A stretch of DNA of 64,000 bases from Clostridiales bacterium (GTDB lineage: Bacteria; Bacillota; Clostridia; Christensenellales; Aristaeellaceae), in the NCBI GenBank assembly GCA_016930575.1, contig JAFGGL010000040.1, positions 1 through 64,000 of the forward strand. The letters run 5' to 3'. The translations under genes were made by a program, and so were the position numbers. Positions 1 to 12,350 of the stretch are shown here, piece by piece (position 1 is the first letter of the stretch; every line of letters begins with the position of its first letter). The notes below the pieces were generated by a model that saw nothing but the letters and a program-made list of their open reading frames with translations, had not been told where the DNA came from and ran no database searches.

Positions 1-650
1 CCCAGCGCGATAAACAGCCCGATGGTCGCAAGCGCCGGAGTCATCGACGGGAGGATCAGTTTATAGAAGATGGTGAAATCGCCGGCGCCGTCGATCTTTC
101 CGGATTCGGTGATCTCATGCGGGATGGCCTTGACGAAGTTTTTCATCAGAATGATGAGCCACGGATTCATCAGCAGCGGCAGGAGAACGGCCAGGTAGTT
201 GTCCTTGAGGCCGTACATTTTGACCATGACGTAGTAAAACGGCACCAGTCCGGCGGTAAACAGTGACGTGAAGTAGATGAAAAACGAGATCTTGTTGCGA
301 AGCTGGAAGTCTTTGCGCTGCAGGGCGTAGCCGGTCATGGAAACCACGAACAGGCCGACCAGGGTGCCGATCAGCGTCATACAAATGGTCACGATGTAGG
401 AGCCGATCAAAAGATCAGGGTTTTGCAGGATCAGGTTATAGGACCGGAGGGATACCTCCGGCGGCCATAAAGCAAAACCGGTGCGGCGTATAGCTGATTC
501 AGCGGAAAAAGAAGACGAGATGATCAACCAGAACGGAATGATACAGGCGACTGCGAACAGAGTTACAAAAACGTAGGTGAACCCTCGGATTGTACGGTCC
601 GTCCAGTCGATTTTCAAATGCTTGAATTTGTTTACCGAAGCTTTTGCCAT
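1..650 (-). CDS. Carbohydrate ABC transporter permease, LplC/UgpE type (partial, runs off window start)
   Basis: This is an inner-membrane permease subunit of a sugar ABC importer (MalG/LplC side). Translating back from the ATG at 650 gives MAKASVNKFK, a first membrane segment around residues 25-45, and the family's periplasmic region with 'SAESAIRRTGFALWPPE'. Further on comes the EAA-loop-like segment 'IPHEITESGKIDGAGD', which contacts the ATPase. About 216 residues are present and the C-terminus lies outside the window. It starts 13 bases after the stop of the LplB-like permease at 664-1650 and is surely co-transcribed with it. The binding protein is expected just beyond the window edge. 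The family is clear; the substrate is unknown, probably an oligosaccharide given the neighbours. Confidence 0.9.
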   Translation of the reverse strand, partial: MAKASVNKFKHLKIDWTDRTIRGFTYVFVTLFAVACIIPFWLIISSSFSAESAIRRTGFALWPPEVSLRSYNLILQNPDLLIGSYIVTICMTLIGTLVGLFVVSMTGYALQRKDFQLRNKISFFIYFTSLFTAGLVPFYYVMVKMYGLKDNYLAVLLPLLMNPWLIILMKNFVKAIPHEITESGKIDGAGDFTIFYKLILPSMTPALATIGLFIAL

Positions 651-663
651 ACTCTTCTCCTTT

Positions 664-1650
664 CTAGAACAGCGCGTAGTCCGGCTCGATACGGCGGACG
701 ACCGTGTTGGCGACCAACACGATGCCGAATCCGACCACCGACTGGAACAATCCGACGGCGCTGCCCTGGGAGAAGTTGAAGTTATTCATGAGCGCGCGGT
801 AAACATAGGTTTCGATGATATCGGTCGTTTTGAAAAGCACAGAGTTGTTGCCGACAAGGTTATAGAACAGTCCGAAATTGCCGCGTATGATGCCGCCCAT
901 GGCAAACAGGAGCAGGATGATGACTGTCGGTTTCAAGCTGGGAAGCATGATATAGCGAATGCGCTGGAAGCCGTTGGCTCCATCTACCGTGGCGGCTTCG
1001 ATCATCGATTCATCGATAGAGGTGATGGCCGCAAAGTAGATGATCGTGCCGTACCCGGTGGTTTGCCACAGGTTGACGGCCACGATGATGAACGGCCACG
1101 CGCCGGCCTGTGAATATAACTTAGGCATGATGCCGCCCGTTGTGCGGACTATGGAGGAGATGAAGCCGTAATCATAATTGATCAGGTTATACACCAGCAG
1201 GCTGACCAGAACCGGCGATATAAAGTACGGAAGGAACATCATGGACTGGGTCAGCTTTTTAAATCTGTGGGACTGCACCTCATTGAGCAGGATCGCAAAC
1301 GCGATCTGGAAGAAATTGCCCAGCAGGATGAACGCCAGGTTGAACAGGATGGTGTTGCGCAACAAAAGCGTCAACTGGCCTGAAGTGAAAAGGAAGGCGA
1401 AATTCTTGAAGCCGATGTACGGACTGCCGAAAATGCCTTTGACATAGTTAAACTTCGTAAACGCTATGTAGCTGTAGGGCATCGGGATATAAGAAAAAGA
1501 AATAAAGAATAAAATCGCGGGAAGGCACATAAACAGCAGCGTCTTGTTTTGCCGTGTGTTTTTCCACAGAGAGGTCTTCCTGACCGTAACCGGCAATGCG
1601 TCCGTCGCGGCTTTCTTCTTTCGGAACAGTGCCCTCTGCAATAAACTCAC
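664..1650 (-). CDS. Carbohydrate ABC transporter permease, LplB/UgpA type
   Basis: First permease of a CUT1-type sugar importer, 328 residues, a normal length. A basic N-terminus (FRKKK, then TRQNK) precedes the first membrane helix 'CLPAILFFISFSYIPM', and the EAA loop 'ESMIEAATVDGANG' lies near residue 220. Six membrane helices are expected. The listed start is GTG with a poor ribosome site. A TTG at 1641, preceded by GGGGTGAG, is an alternative start, so the first few residues are uncertain. It is followed by the LplC-like permease and diverges from the LacI-type gene at 1996. An operator-like site sits only about 9 bases upstream of the start, so the operon is probably under that repressor. 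Confidence 0.9.
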   Translation of the reverse strand: MSLLQRALFRKKKAATDALPVTVRKTSLWKNTRQNKTLLFMCLPAILFFISFSYIPMPYSYIAFTKFNYVKGIFGSPYIGFKNFAFLFTSGQLTLLLRNTILFNLAFILLGNFFQIAFAILLNEVQSHRFKKLTQSMMFLPYFISPVLVSLLVYNLINYDYGFISSIVRTTGGIMPKLYSQAGAWPFIIVAVNLWQTTGYGTIIYFAAITSIDESMIEAATVDGANGFQRIRYIMLPSLKPTVIILLLFAMGGIIRGNFGLFYNLVGNNSVLFKTTDIIETYVYRALMNNFNFSQGSAVGLFQSVVGFGIVLVANTVVRRIEPDYALF

Positions 1651-1658
1651 CCCGATTT

Positions 1659-1672
1659 TGTAAACGTTTTCT
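1659..1672. promoter_or_regulatory. Operator-like site TGTAAACGTTTTCT (LacI/CcpA type)
   Basis: The 14-mer fits the catabolite-response-element pattern TGWAANCGNTNWCA at all but the last base. It lies directly upstream of the permease operon. Its core TGTAAACGT recurs on the minus strand at 1851-1859 in front of the LacI-type gene. It could bind CcpA or, more specifically, the neighbouring regulator. This is inference from pattern only. Confidence 0.5.
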
Positions 1673-1847
1673 TGAATCTCAATATACCGTACCCATTTCC
1701 GTTTGTCAACAGCTTTTTGTATGTTTTGGAATTATTATATTTGTTTGTATACATGATTTTAAAGAAACGGGTTTATCTCAACGGTATTCATGTGTTTTCC
1801 CCGTATGTATCTTCCACGCATTTCCAATGTGCCCGCGCACATTTTGA

Positions 1848-1868
1848 AATACGTTTACACAACGTATT
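1848..1868. promoter_or_regulatory. 21-bp perfect inverted repeat (operator candidate)
   Basis: AATACGTT-TACAC-AACGTATT is a perfect 8-bp inverted repeat with a 5-bp spacer. It touches the -35 element of the candidate promoter for the LacI-type regulator, which suggests autoregulation. It contains the TGTAAACGT core shared with the site at 1659-1672. Confidence 0.5.
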
Positions 1869-1895
1869 GCATTTCTCACAATTCAATAGTAAAAT
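1867..1895 (+). promoter_or_regulatory. Sigma-A-type promoter for the LacI-family gene
   Basis: TTGCAT at 1867-1872, a 17-base spacer and TAAAAT at 1890-1895. The start of transcription would fall near 1902, about 95 bases before the start codon. The -35 overlaps the end of the inverted repeat at 1848-1868. Confidence 0.45.
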
Positions 1896-1995
1896 ATAAC
1901 CGCTGTATTTTCACGCCGCGGAATCAGGCGGCTGATTGCGCCCCGTATCCGGGGAAAAGGATGCCGGCCGGTACCGGGCAAAACGAAGGAGCGTT

Positions 1996-3045
1996 ATGCA
2001 AACCAGCAAAATCAACATCTTTGATATCGCGAAAGAGGCGGGCGTTTCCATCGCCACGGTTTCGCGTGCGCTCAGCGATACGCCGAACCTGAATTCCGCC
2101 AAGCAGCGGAAAGTACTCGAAGTCGTGCAGAAGTACAACTACAAGCCCAGCGTCGCGGCAAGCGGATTGAACAAGGGGCACTCCAAACTCATCAGCATCG
2201 GCCTGCCCGAGATCGCCCATCCGTTTTACAGCGAGTTGTTTTCTGCAGCTGCGGACGAAGCCAGGTCCAACGGCTATTCGCTGATCCTTTCCCGTATCCC
2301 CGACAGCAGCAGCGGATATCAGACGTTTCTGGACCAGCTGATCGAGCGCCGGCCCGACGGGGTGATCCTTGCCGGCGGCATGGTGGAAGACGACAAGGAA
2401 AAAGACAGGCTGACGGTGCTCAACCATCTGCGCAACTATATGCCCATCGTGCTCATCGGCGATCCGCTGGAAAGCTTCCCCTGCGTTTGTATCTCCGGCG
2501 ATATGCGCGAAAGCGCCACCATGACCGTGCGGCACCTGCACGCCCTGGGGCATAAGCGTATCGCCTTTCTGGGCGGCAAACGGCAGAAGCGCGGCTCCTC
2601 CAAACGCGAGCAGGGGTACCATGACGAGATGATCGCGCTCGGGCTTGAGGAAAACATCTGCGTCCGGCTGGAATCCGGCTATTCGCTGGAGGACGGCGCC
2701 CTGGGAATCCATAAACTGCTTTCGGAGTTCAACGAGAAAACGAGGCCCACGGCCGTCATTGCGATCAACGACCTGGTCGCCATGGGCATCCTGCGGCAGC
2801 TCAACAACATGGGAATCAGCGTGCCCGCCGATATAGCGGTCGTCGGCTGCGACAACCAGTTTTTCACGGCCTACACCAATCCCCCGCTGACGACGATCGA
2901 CCTGCACATCAGCGACCTTGGCAGGCGCGCGATGACGCACCTTTTGCACTGGGAAAAGGGGCAAAGCTTTCATCACATCATTAAAACAGATCTCGTCGTG
3001 CGCGAATCCTGCGGCGTCAAGCTGGGGCGGCGGAAGATACTGTAA
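1996..3045 (+). CDS. LacI/GalR-family transcriptional regulator
   Basis: DNA-binding sugar-responsive repressor of 349 residues, the usual LacI length. The N-terminal helix-turn-helix reads 'IFDIAKEAGVSIATVSRALS' (residues 8-27). The hinge follows, then a type 1 periplasmic-binding-protein-like effector domain (from 'LISIGLPEIAHPFY' to the C-terminus) with the family signatures 'ADIAVVGCDN' and 'LTTIDLHISDLGRRA'. The ATG at 1996 is chosen because GAAGGAG lies 5 bases upstream; an upstream in-frame start at 1936 lacks this and would add 20 residues before the helix-turn-helix. It diverges from the sugar permeases at 1650, the likely target. Two operator-like sites lie between them. A strong terminator follows. 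Confidence 0.93.
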   Translation: MQTSKINIFDIAKEAGVSIATVSRALSDTPNLNSAKQRKVLEVVQKYNYKPSVAASGLNKGHSKLISIGLPEIAHPFYSELFSAAADEARSNGYSLILSRIPDSSSGYQTFLDQLIERRPDGVILAGGMVEDDKEKDRLTVLNHLRNYMPIVLIGDPLESFPCVCISGDMRESATMTVRHLHALGHKRIAFLGGKRQKRGSSKREQGYHDEMIALGLEENICVRLESGYSLEDGALGIHKLLSEFNEKTRPTAVIAINDLVAMGILRQLNNMGISVPADIAVVGCDNQFFTAYTNPPLTTIDLHISDLGRRAMTHLLHWEKGQSFHHIIKTDLVVRESCGVKLGRRKIL

Positions 3046-3054
3046 CGCATAAGC

Positions 3055-3086
3055 AAACGCGCGGGCTTTCGCCCGCGCGTTTTTTT
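3055..3086 (+). terminator. Intrinsic terminator after the LacI-family gene
   Basis: A 12-bp stem (arms 3055-3066 and 3071-3082, mostly GC) with a TTTC loop runs straight into a T tract ending at 3086. It begins 10 bases after the stop codon. It may also slow minus-strand readthrough from the beta-galactosidase gene, but the T tract on that side is poor. Confidence 0.9.
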
Positions 3087-3110
3087 GTTGCTTGAAATCT
3101 GTTTCGGCAT

Positions 3111-7799
<4,689 letters not shown>

Positions 7800-7951
7800 A
7801 GCATTTACCTAGTAAATATCGTTCCCGGTGGCCGCCGCTCCACGTTCGGCGCGTGTTCAAAGCGCTGCAGACAGGCCTGTGCGCTTCACCGATCAGCACG
7901 GCTTTGATTCCGCGTCGACCCAAGTTCGATCCCCATGTACGTCTTGAGCAT
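7800..7951 (-). pseudogene. 5' remnant of an FGGY-family carbohydrate kinase
   Basis: The ATG at 7951 follows the GH127 stop by 3 bases and has AAAGGA as a ribosome site. It reads 'MLKTYMGIELGSTR', the start of an FGGY sugar kinase, then shifts frame. Dropping one A restores 'IKAVLIGEAHRPV', the expected continuation of the phosphate-binding region. After about 45 codons the similarity is lost and a stop follows; the intact family is near 500 residues or more. It is therefore a frameshifted and truncated relic, once translationally coupled to GH127. In arabinose loci this slot is typically a ribulokinase-like gene, so this strain may have lost that step here. Only the first part is secure. 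Confidence 0.75.
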
Positions 7952-7954
7952 CGC

Positions 7955-9865
7955 TTATCCTTTCTCAGGCAGAAAACAGCGCATCGGGGAGACGCCGCGG
8001 TTGGCCCACGCAAAATAAGGAATCAATATGATATCGCAATCGCTTGTCTGCGGCGGCTTGGATGAATACAGCTGCCCCGTGTCCGCCGTGCGGCAGCCCG
8101 CCGTGCGCAGTTTGGGGACGCCGCCGATGCTGTCCGACACCAGCACCTCGACAGGCGCGCCGCGGGTCACGGACAAGCCGAGTACGTCCCCGTCGTTGTC
8201 CACGCCTTCCGCACAGTATACCAGCGGACCGCGCATGAACGCAATCCTTCCCGAATCCCCGGCGATGTTTTTGTTCGGATACACGCGCCGCGGCTTCATA
8301 TCGATCTCCACGGTCACGGTATCGCCGTTTCGAAGGGCGTTGAGGTACGCATACCCCTCTCTGAAGATATGATATGCCGGTTCGCCGTTGAGCAGTATCC
8401 TGTTGTGCAAACTCCAGGCCGGAATCCTGACGGCCAGGCAGATTTTGCGCCCGTCTTCGGCCTTCGCGAGACGATAGGTCAGCGTGCCGCCGACGGGATA
8501 ATCCGTCGTCAGCGTGATCATCGCCCCGTGCGTTGCCGTCAAGTCCAGTTCGCCCGCTGCGTACAGGTGGGAGTATACGGTGTTGTCCTCAATCCCCCAC
8601 GCGTAGCGCCCGAGCGAGGCGAACAGCCGCGCGGCGTTGGGCGGGCAGCAGGCGCAGGCAAACCATTTGGAGCGGCGGATGCGCACATGACGGTGCGCCG
8701 GGGTTTCCCCCGCGATGCCGGGAACGGCCTCCAGCGGGTTGACATAGAAGAACGCCTTGCCGTCCAACTGCATGCCCGCCGCCGCACAGTTGTATAGCGC
8801 GCGCTCCATCACGTCGGAGTAGGCGCCGTCATGATCCAGTTCGAGCATCCTGCGCGCAAAGAAGATCAGCCCGACGGCGGCGCAGGTCTCCGCATACGCG
8901 GTGTCATTGGGCAGGTCGTAATCCCTGGTAAACGCCTCGCCGTTCGCCGCGGAGCCGATGCCGCCGGTCAGGTACATCCTGCGCTGCGCGATGCTGTTGA
9001 AAAGCGTTTGGCAGGCAAGCTTCATCCCTTCGTCGCCGGTCTCTTTGGCGAGATCCGCCATGGCGGAGTACAGGTATACGGCGCGCACCGCGTGCCCGAC
9101 GGCGTCGGTCTGTTCGCGCACGGGCAGATGCGCCTGCCAGTATTCCAGGTTTCCGATCTCGCCGGACCAAAGCTTGAAGGGATCGCGCTTAAATTCCAGG
9201 CGGAAGTAATCGCTTGCGCCCCTGGCGTCCACGAACTGGCTGGCAAGCGCCAGGTACTTCCGCTCCCCCGTGCATTGATACAGGCGCACAAGCGCGAGCT
9301 CCACCTCGGGATGCCCGGGGAACGCGGCGGCGTACTCCCCTTGGAAATACTCTGCGATATGGTCGGCCATCCGACAAACGATCTGTAAAAGTTGCGTGTC
9401 GCCCGTGCATTCCTTCAGCGCGACCGCCGCCTCCATCATGTGCCCGGCGCAGTATAGTTCATGCGCTTCCCTCAGGCTGCGCCAGCGTTTATCGGGCGCC
9501 TTCACGGTGAAATAGGTATTGAGATACCCGTCCTTTTGCTGTGCCTTCCCGATCAGCGCCACAAGCTCCCAAACGCGCTCCTTCAGCCCATCGTCCGGCC
9601 TGTGCAGCAGCGAATACGCCGCCGCTTCCAGCCACTTGGCAACGTCGCTGTCCTGGAACACCATACCGTAAAACGCGCCGTCGCACTTCCCGGTCTCGAT
9701 CATCTGCGCGGCAAGGCGGAAGTTTTCCACCGCGTGGCTTTTCTCCGTGCCGCCGATCTCATCATGCAGCGCGCGTTCAAGATAGGGTATGGTTTCCTCG
9801 ATGATCAGGGTCTCCAGACGTTTCAGAAACCCCTGCCCCAGGCGGAAGTCGGTGAGCGCGTCCAT
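7955..9865 (-). CDS. Beta-L-arabinofuranosidase, glycoside hydrolase family 127
   Basis: Zinc-dependent exo-enzyme that removes beta-L-arabinofuranose, as found in plant hydroxyproline-rich glycoproteins and some arabinans. It has 636 residues, a typical GH127 (former DUF1680) length, with an (alpha/alpha)6 barrel followed by beta-sandwich domains. The zinc/catalytic set of the family (Glu-x-Cys and Cys-Cys) is visible as 'AETCAA' (Glu326, Cys328) and 'ACACCPPN' (Cys406, Cys407). There is no signal peptide, so it acts in the cytoplasm. AAGGAG lies 7 bases before the ATG. It starts 3 bases after the stop of the ArsR-type regulator and is followed after 3 bases by the FGGY relic. Confidence 0.93.
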   Translation of the reverse strand: MDALTDFRLGQGFLKRLETLIIEETIPYLERALHDEIGGTEKSHAVENFRLAAQMIETGKCDGAFYGMVFQDSDVAKWLEAAAYSLLHRPDDGLKERVWELVALIGKAQQKDGYLNTYFTVKAPDKRWRSLREAHELYCAGHMMEAAVALKECTGDTQLLQIVCRMADHIAEYFQGEYAAAFPGHPEVELALVRLYQCTGERKYLALASQFVDARGASDYFRLEFKRDPFKLWSGEIGNLEYWQAHLPVREQTDAVGHAVRAVYLYSAMADLAKETGDEGMKLACQTLFNSIAQRRMYLTGGIGSAANGEAFTRDYDLPNDTAYAETCAAVGLIFFARRMLELDHDGAYSDVMERALYNCAAAGMQLDGKAFFYVNPLEAVPGIAGETPAHRHVRIRRSKWFACACCPPNAARLFASLGRYAWGIEDNTVYSHLYAAGELDLTATHGAMITLTTDYPVGGTLTYRLAKAEDGRKICLAVRIPAWSLHNRILLNGEPAYHIFREGYAYLNALRNGDTVTVEIDMKPRRVYPNKNIAGDSGRIAFMRGPLVYCAEGVDNDGDVLGLSVTRGAPVEVLVSDSIGGVPKLRTAGCRTADTGQLYSSKPPQTSDCDIILIPYFAWANRGVSPMRCFLPEKG

Positions 9866-9868
9866 CGT

Positions 9869-10804
9869 TTATCTCCTTGCCGTATTCGGCGCTTTGTTCC
9901 TGCAAGACATACGCACCTTGATATCCTGATGATAGTTGCCGAACGAACGCCCGAACACCGTCAATCCGCCGACGTTCCCGGCGGTTTCGGGCACAGACAG
10001 GCGGAAGTTGATGTTCGGGCTGCCCTCGACGTTAAGATCGCCGATGCGGACGCCGGAAATCCTCATCCCGTCGATAAATGTGCCCGATTTATTCACGGAC
10101 AGCAGCTTAAAAAGCCCATGCTGGTTCCAGCCGCGGAACCACCATTTCGGATTGTAGACGCCCGGCGTTTCACCGAAGTCCGCGGGGCTCGTCCAAAAGC
10201 CCAGCGGACGGCCGTTGATGTGGAAATGGATATCGCTGGGCCAGTGCTCGGCGCTTCCGGGGGCCTCGGAGCACAGCTCCATCGACAGCTGGATCTCCAG
10301 CAGTTCCTGCGACGCCGTCAGGAAATTGGGGACCATGTACTCCACATACCCGGAACCGAACCACAGGATGTCGGCCTGCGTCCGTTCCGGCGACGCGAAA
10401 TGCCGCGGATCGTCCACCTCGCCGATCAGGTGCTCGCCGGTCGCCAGCCCGCAGGTGGGATACACCTCGTACGCCGTGTACTGCCCCACGCCGATCTCGG
10501 TTTCAAACACGCTGCGCTCGCCGTCTTCCGGCCGGGTCTCCACCAGGATTCGCTCCTCCTTGATGCGGCAGACCTTCTGCACTCCGTGCGCGCCGGACGC
10601 CACCTCGATGGATAAAAGCCCGCAGTCTTCCAGCATCTTGATATGCGGGGTCAGCGCGCCGTCGGTGATTCCCACGGCGGACGCGATCGCGGACATGTGC
10701 AGCGGCCCGTTCTGGGCGACCGTCTCCAGGATACGGATTCGGACGTCCGAACCGAGCGCGCGGAACAGCGGCAGACTTTCCCTGAGAGACCGGAGATGCA
10801 GCAT
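9869..10804 (-). CDS. ArsR-type winged-helix regulator with a large C-terminal beta-rich domain
   Basis: Predicted repressor or activator of the arabinose-glycan operon that it heads. Residues 1-85 form an ArsR-like winged helix ('SDVRIRILETV' and 'GITDGALTPHIKMLEDCGLL'). The remaining 225 or so residues are beta-rich with many aromatic and Gly/Asn residues ('HFHINGRPLGFWTSP', 'NPKWWFRGWNQHGLF') and look like a carbohydrate-binding jelly-roll rather than a metal site. The metal cysteines of classical ArsR proteins are absent. The ATG at 10804 is preferred over 10810 because GGAGG then sits 6 bases upstream. It has its own promoter (10895-10923) and a palindrome downstream of that promoter. 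The sugar-sensing role is inferred from the fusion and position. Confidence 0.8.
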   Translation of the reverse strand: MLHLRSLRESLPLFRALGSDVRIRILETVAQNGPLHMSAIASAVGITDGALTPHIKMLEDCGLLSIEVASGAHGVQKVCRIKEERILVETRPEDGERSVFETEIGVGQYTAYEVYPTCGLATGEHLIGEVDDPRHFASPERTQADILWFGSGYVEYMVPNFLTASQELLEIQLSMELCSEAPGSAEHWPSDIHFHINGRPLGFWTSPADFGETPGVYNPKWWFRGWNQHGLFKLLSVNKSGTFIDGMRISGVRIGDLNVEGSPNINFRLSVPETAGNVGGLTVFGRSFGNYHQDIKVRMSCRNKAPNTARR

Positions 10805-10860
10805 AGCCATCCTCCACGCGGTGAAATCACGTTGTATTGCGTAATCCGTGCGTTTAGTTT

Positions 10861-10870
10861 GGAATATTCC
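10861..10870. promoter_or_regulatory. Palindrome GGAATATTCC, operator candidate
   Basis: A perfect 10-bp palindrome set in an AT-rich context between the ArsR-type gene and its promoter, about 20 bases downstream of the expected transcription start. A repressor bound here would block transcription of the regulator-GH127-GH51-GH2 operon. Confidence 0.4.
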
Positions 10871-10894
10871 TAATTAATTCACGTCGATAGCATC

Positions 10895-10923
10895 ACCTTA
10901 CCGCAAAGCACAGGGATTGTCAA
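10895..10923 (-). promoter_or_regulatory. Promoter of the ArsR-GH127-GH51-GH2 operon
   Basis: Read on the minus strand: TTGACA (10923-10918), a 17-base spacer, then TAAGGT (10900-10895). The consensus -35 and exact spacing make this a good sigma-A-type promoter. It faces away from the GH27 promoter at 10959-10988. Confidence 0.65.
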
Positions 10924-10958
10924 CCGGTTTTTCCCGCCGCGGTATAAAAAAGGCACGC

Positions 10959-10988
10959 TTGCGGTTTGGCTTCCGGCAATGCTATACT
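10959..10988 (+). promoter_or_regulatory. Promoter of the GH27-galT unit
   Basis: TTGCGG (10959-10964), an 18-base spacer and TATACT (10983-10988). Transcription would start near 10995, only a few bases before the ribosome site at 11001, giving a very short leader. Confidence 0.6.
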
Positions 10989-11015
10989 ACAAAAAAGACG
11001 GGAGGGACGAGTGCA

Positions 11016-12269
11016 TTGATCGCAGCCACACCCCCCATGGGCTGGAACAGCTGGGACTGCTACGGCGCGGCCGTCGACGAAAAAACCGTACGGCAAAACG
11101 CCGGTTTCATGGCAAAGCATCTGAAACCGCACGGATGGGAATACGTCGTGGTTGATATTCAGTGGTATCAGCCGACAGCCAAAAACCACCGTTATGAATC
11201 CTTTGCCGCGCTGACGATGGACGCATACGGCAGGCTGCTGCCCGCCGAAAACCGCTTCCCGAGTGCCGCGGGCGGCAAAGGCTTCAGGCCGCTGGCTGAC
11301 TATGTGCACGGCCTGGGGCTGAAGTTCGGCATCCACATCATGCGCGGGCTGCCCCGCGCGGCCGCACATAACCGGCTGCCCGTGCTGGGTACCGACGTCG
11401 GCTGCGAGCAGGCCGCGAACCCTCATTCCATCTGCGCGTGGAACCCCGATATGTACGGCGTACGGGCCGGTACGCCCGAAGGCAAAGCCTATTACGGCAG
11501 CATCTTCGCGCTGTACGCCGCCTGGGGCGTGGACTACGTCAAGGTGGACGATATCGCACGGGAATACCCGCATTGCATGAAGGAGCTGGAGTTGATTTCC
11601 GAAGCTTGCCGCGCCTGCGGGCGGGAGATGGTGCTGAGCCTCTCGCCCGGACCCGCGCCGCTGGAATATGCGGAGCACCTGAAACAATACGGCAACCTGT
11701 GGCGCATCACCGACGATTTCTGGGATAACTGGGTATTACTCAAGGCGATGTTTGAACGCGCCGCCGTCTGGTGCGTGCACGCGGGCCCCGGCCACTGGCC
11801 GGACGCGGACATGCTGCCGCTTGGCGCGATACGGCAGTGCGATTCTGCGGACAACCGCACGCGCTTTACCAAAGAGGAACAGATCACCATGATGACGCTG
11901 TGGTGCGTGATGCGCTCGCCGCTGATGATGGGCGGCGACCTGCCCAAATGCGACGATTTCACGATGCGCCTCCTGACAAACGACGCGGCGCTTGCGCTTC
12001 TTCGCGAATCGCACTGCGCGCATCCGCTGTATACCACGGACGAAAGCGCCGCGTGGACGGCCCTCCGCAAGGACGGCACGGGAGAGTATCTGGCGCTGTT
12101 CAACCTTTCGGACGAAGCGCGCACCCTGACGCAATCCGTTGCAGAGCTGGAATGCGGCCCCGTCCGGTCCGTCACGGAGCTGTGGACGGGCGAACGTTCA
12201 AAAGCCGTACCGGACATCCGCGCCGCCGTCCCGACGCACGGCGCCAGGCTGTATTTCCTGCGGACGTAA
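11016..12269 (+). CDS. Glycoside hydrolase family 27: alpha-galactosidase or beta-L-arabinopyranosidase
   Basis: Cytoplasmic retaining glycosidase of clan GH-D, 417 residues from a TTG start. The TTG at 11016 is chosen because GGAGGG lies 9 bases upstream, and the protein then begins at the family opening 'TPPMGWNSWDCYG'; the longer frame from 10917 would run through the promoter. The nucleophile is in 'GVDYVKVDDI', the acid/base is probably in 'WRITDDFWDNW', and a C-terminal beta-sandwich follows the barrel. It diverges from the arabinose operon and is followed by galT, which fits release of galactose that then enters the Leloir pathway. GH27 also holds beta-L-arabinopyranosidases, equally plausible beside GH127 and GH51; sequence alone does not decide. 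Confidence 0.87.
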   Translation: MIAATPPMGWNSWDCYGAAVDEKTVRQNAGFMAKHLKPHGWEYVVVDIQWYQPTAKNHRYESFAALTMDAYGRLLPAENRFPSAAGGKGFRPLADYVHGLGLKFGIHIMRGLPRAAAHNRLPVLGTDVGCEQAANPHSICAWNPDMYGVRAGTPEGKAYYGSIFALYAAWGVDYVKVDDIAREYPHCMKELELISEACRACGREMVLSLSPGPAPLEYAEHLKQYGNLWRITDDFWDNWVLLKAMFERAAVWCVHAGPGHWPDADMLPLGAIRQCDSADNRTRFTKEEQITMMTLWCVMRSPLMMGGDLPKCDDFTMRLLTNDAALALLRESHCAHPLYTTDESAAWTALRKDGTGEYLALFNLSDEARTLTQSVAELECGPVRSVTELWTGERSKAVPDIRAAVPTHGARLYFLRT

Positions 12270-12350
12270 CGAGGCGGCGGCTTTTTCATCGCCGCCCTTC
12301 TGTGCTATAATGCACAAAAGCGGCCATTCAGACAAACGGAGGAAACACGC

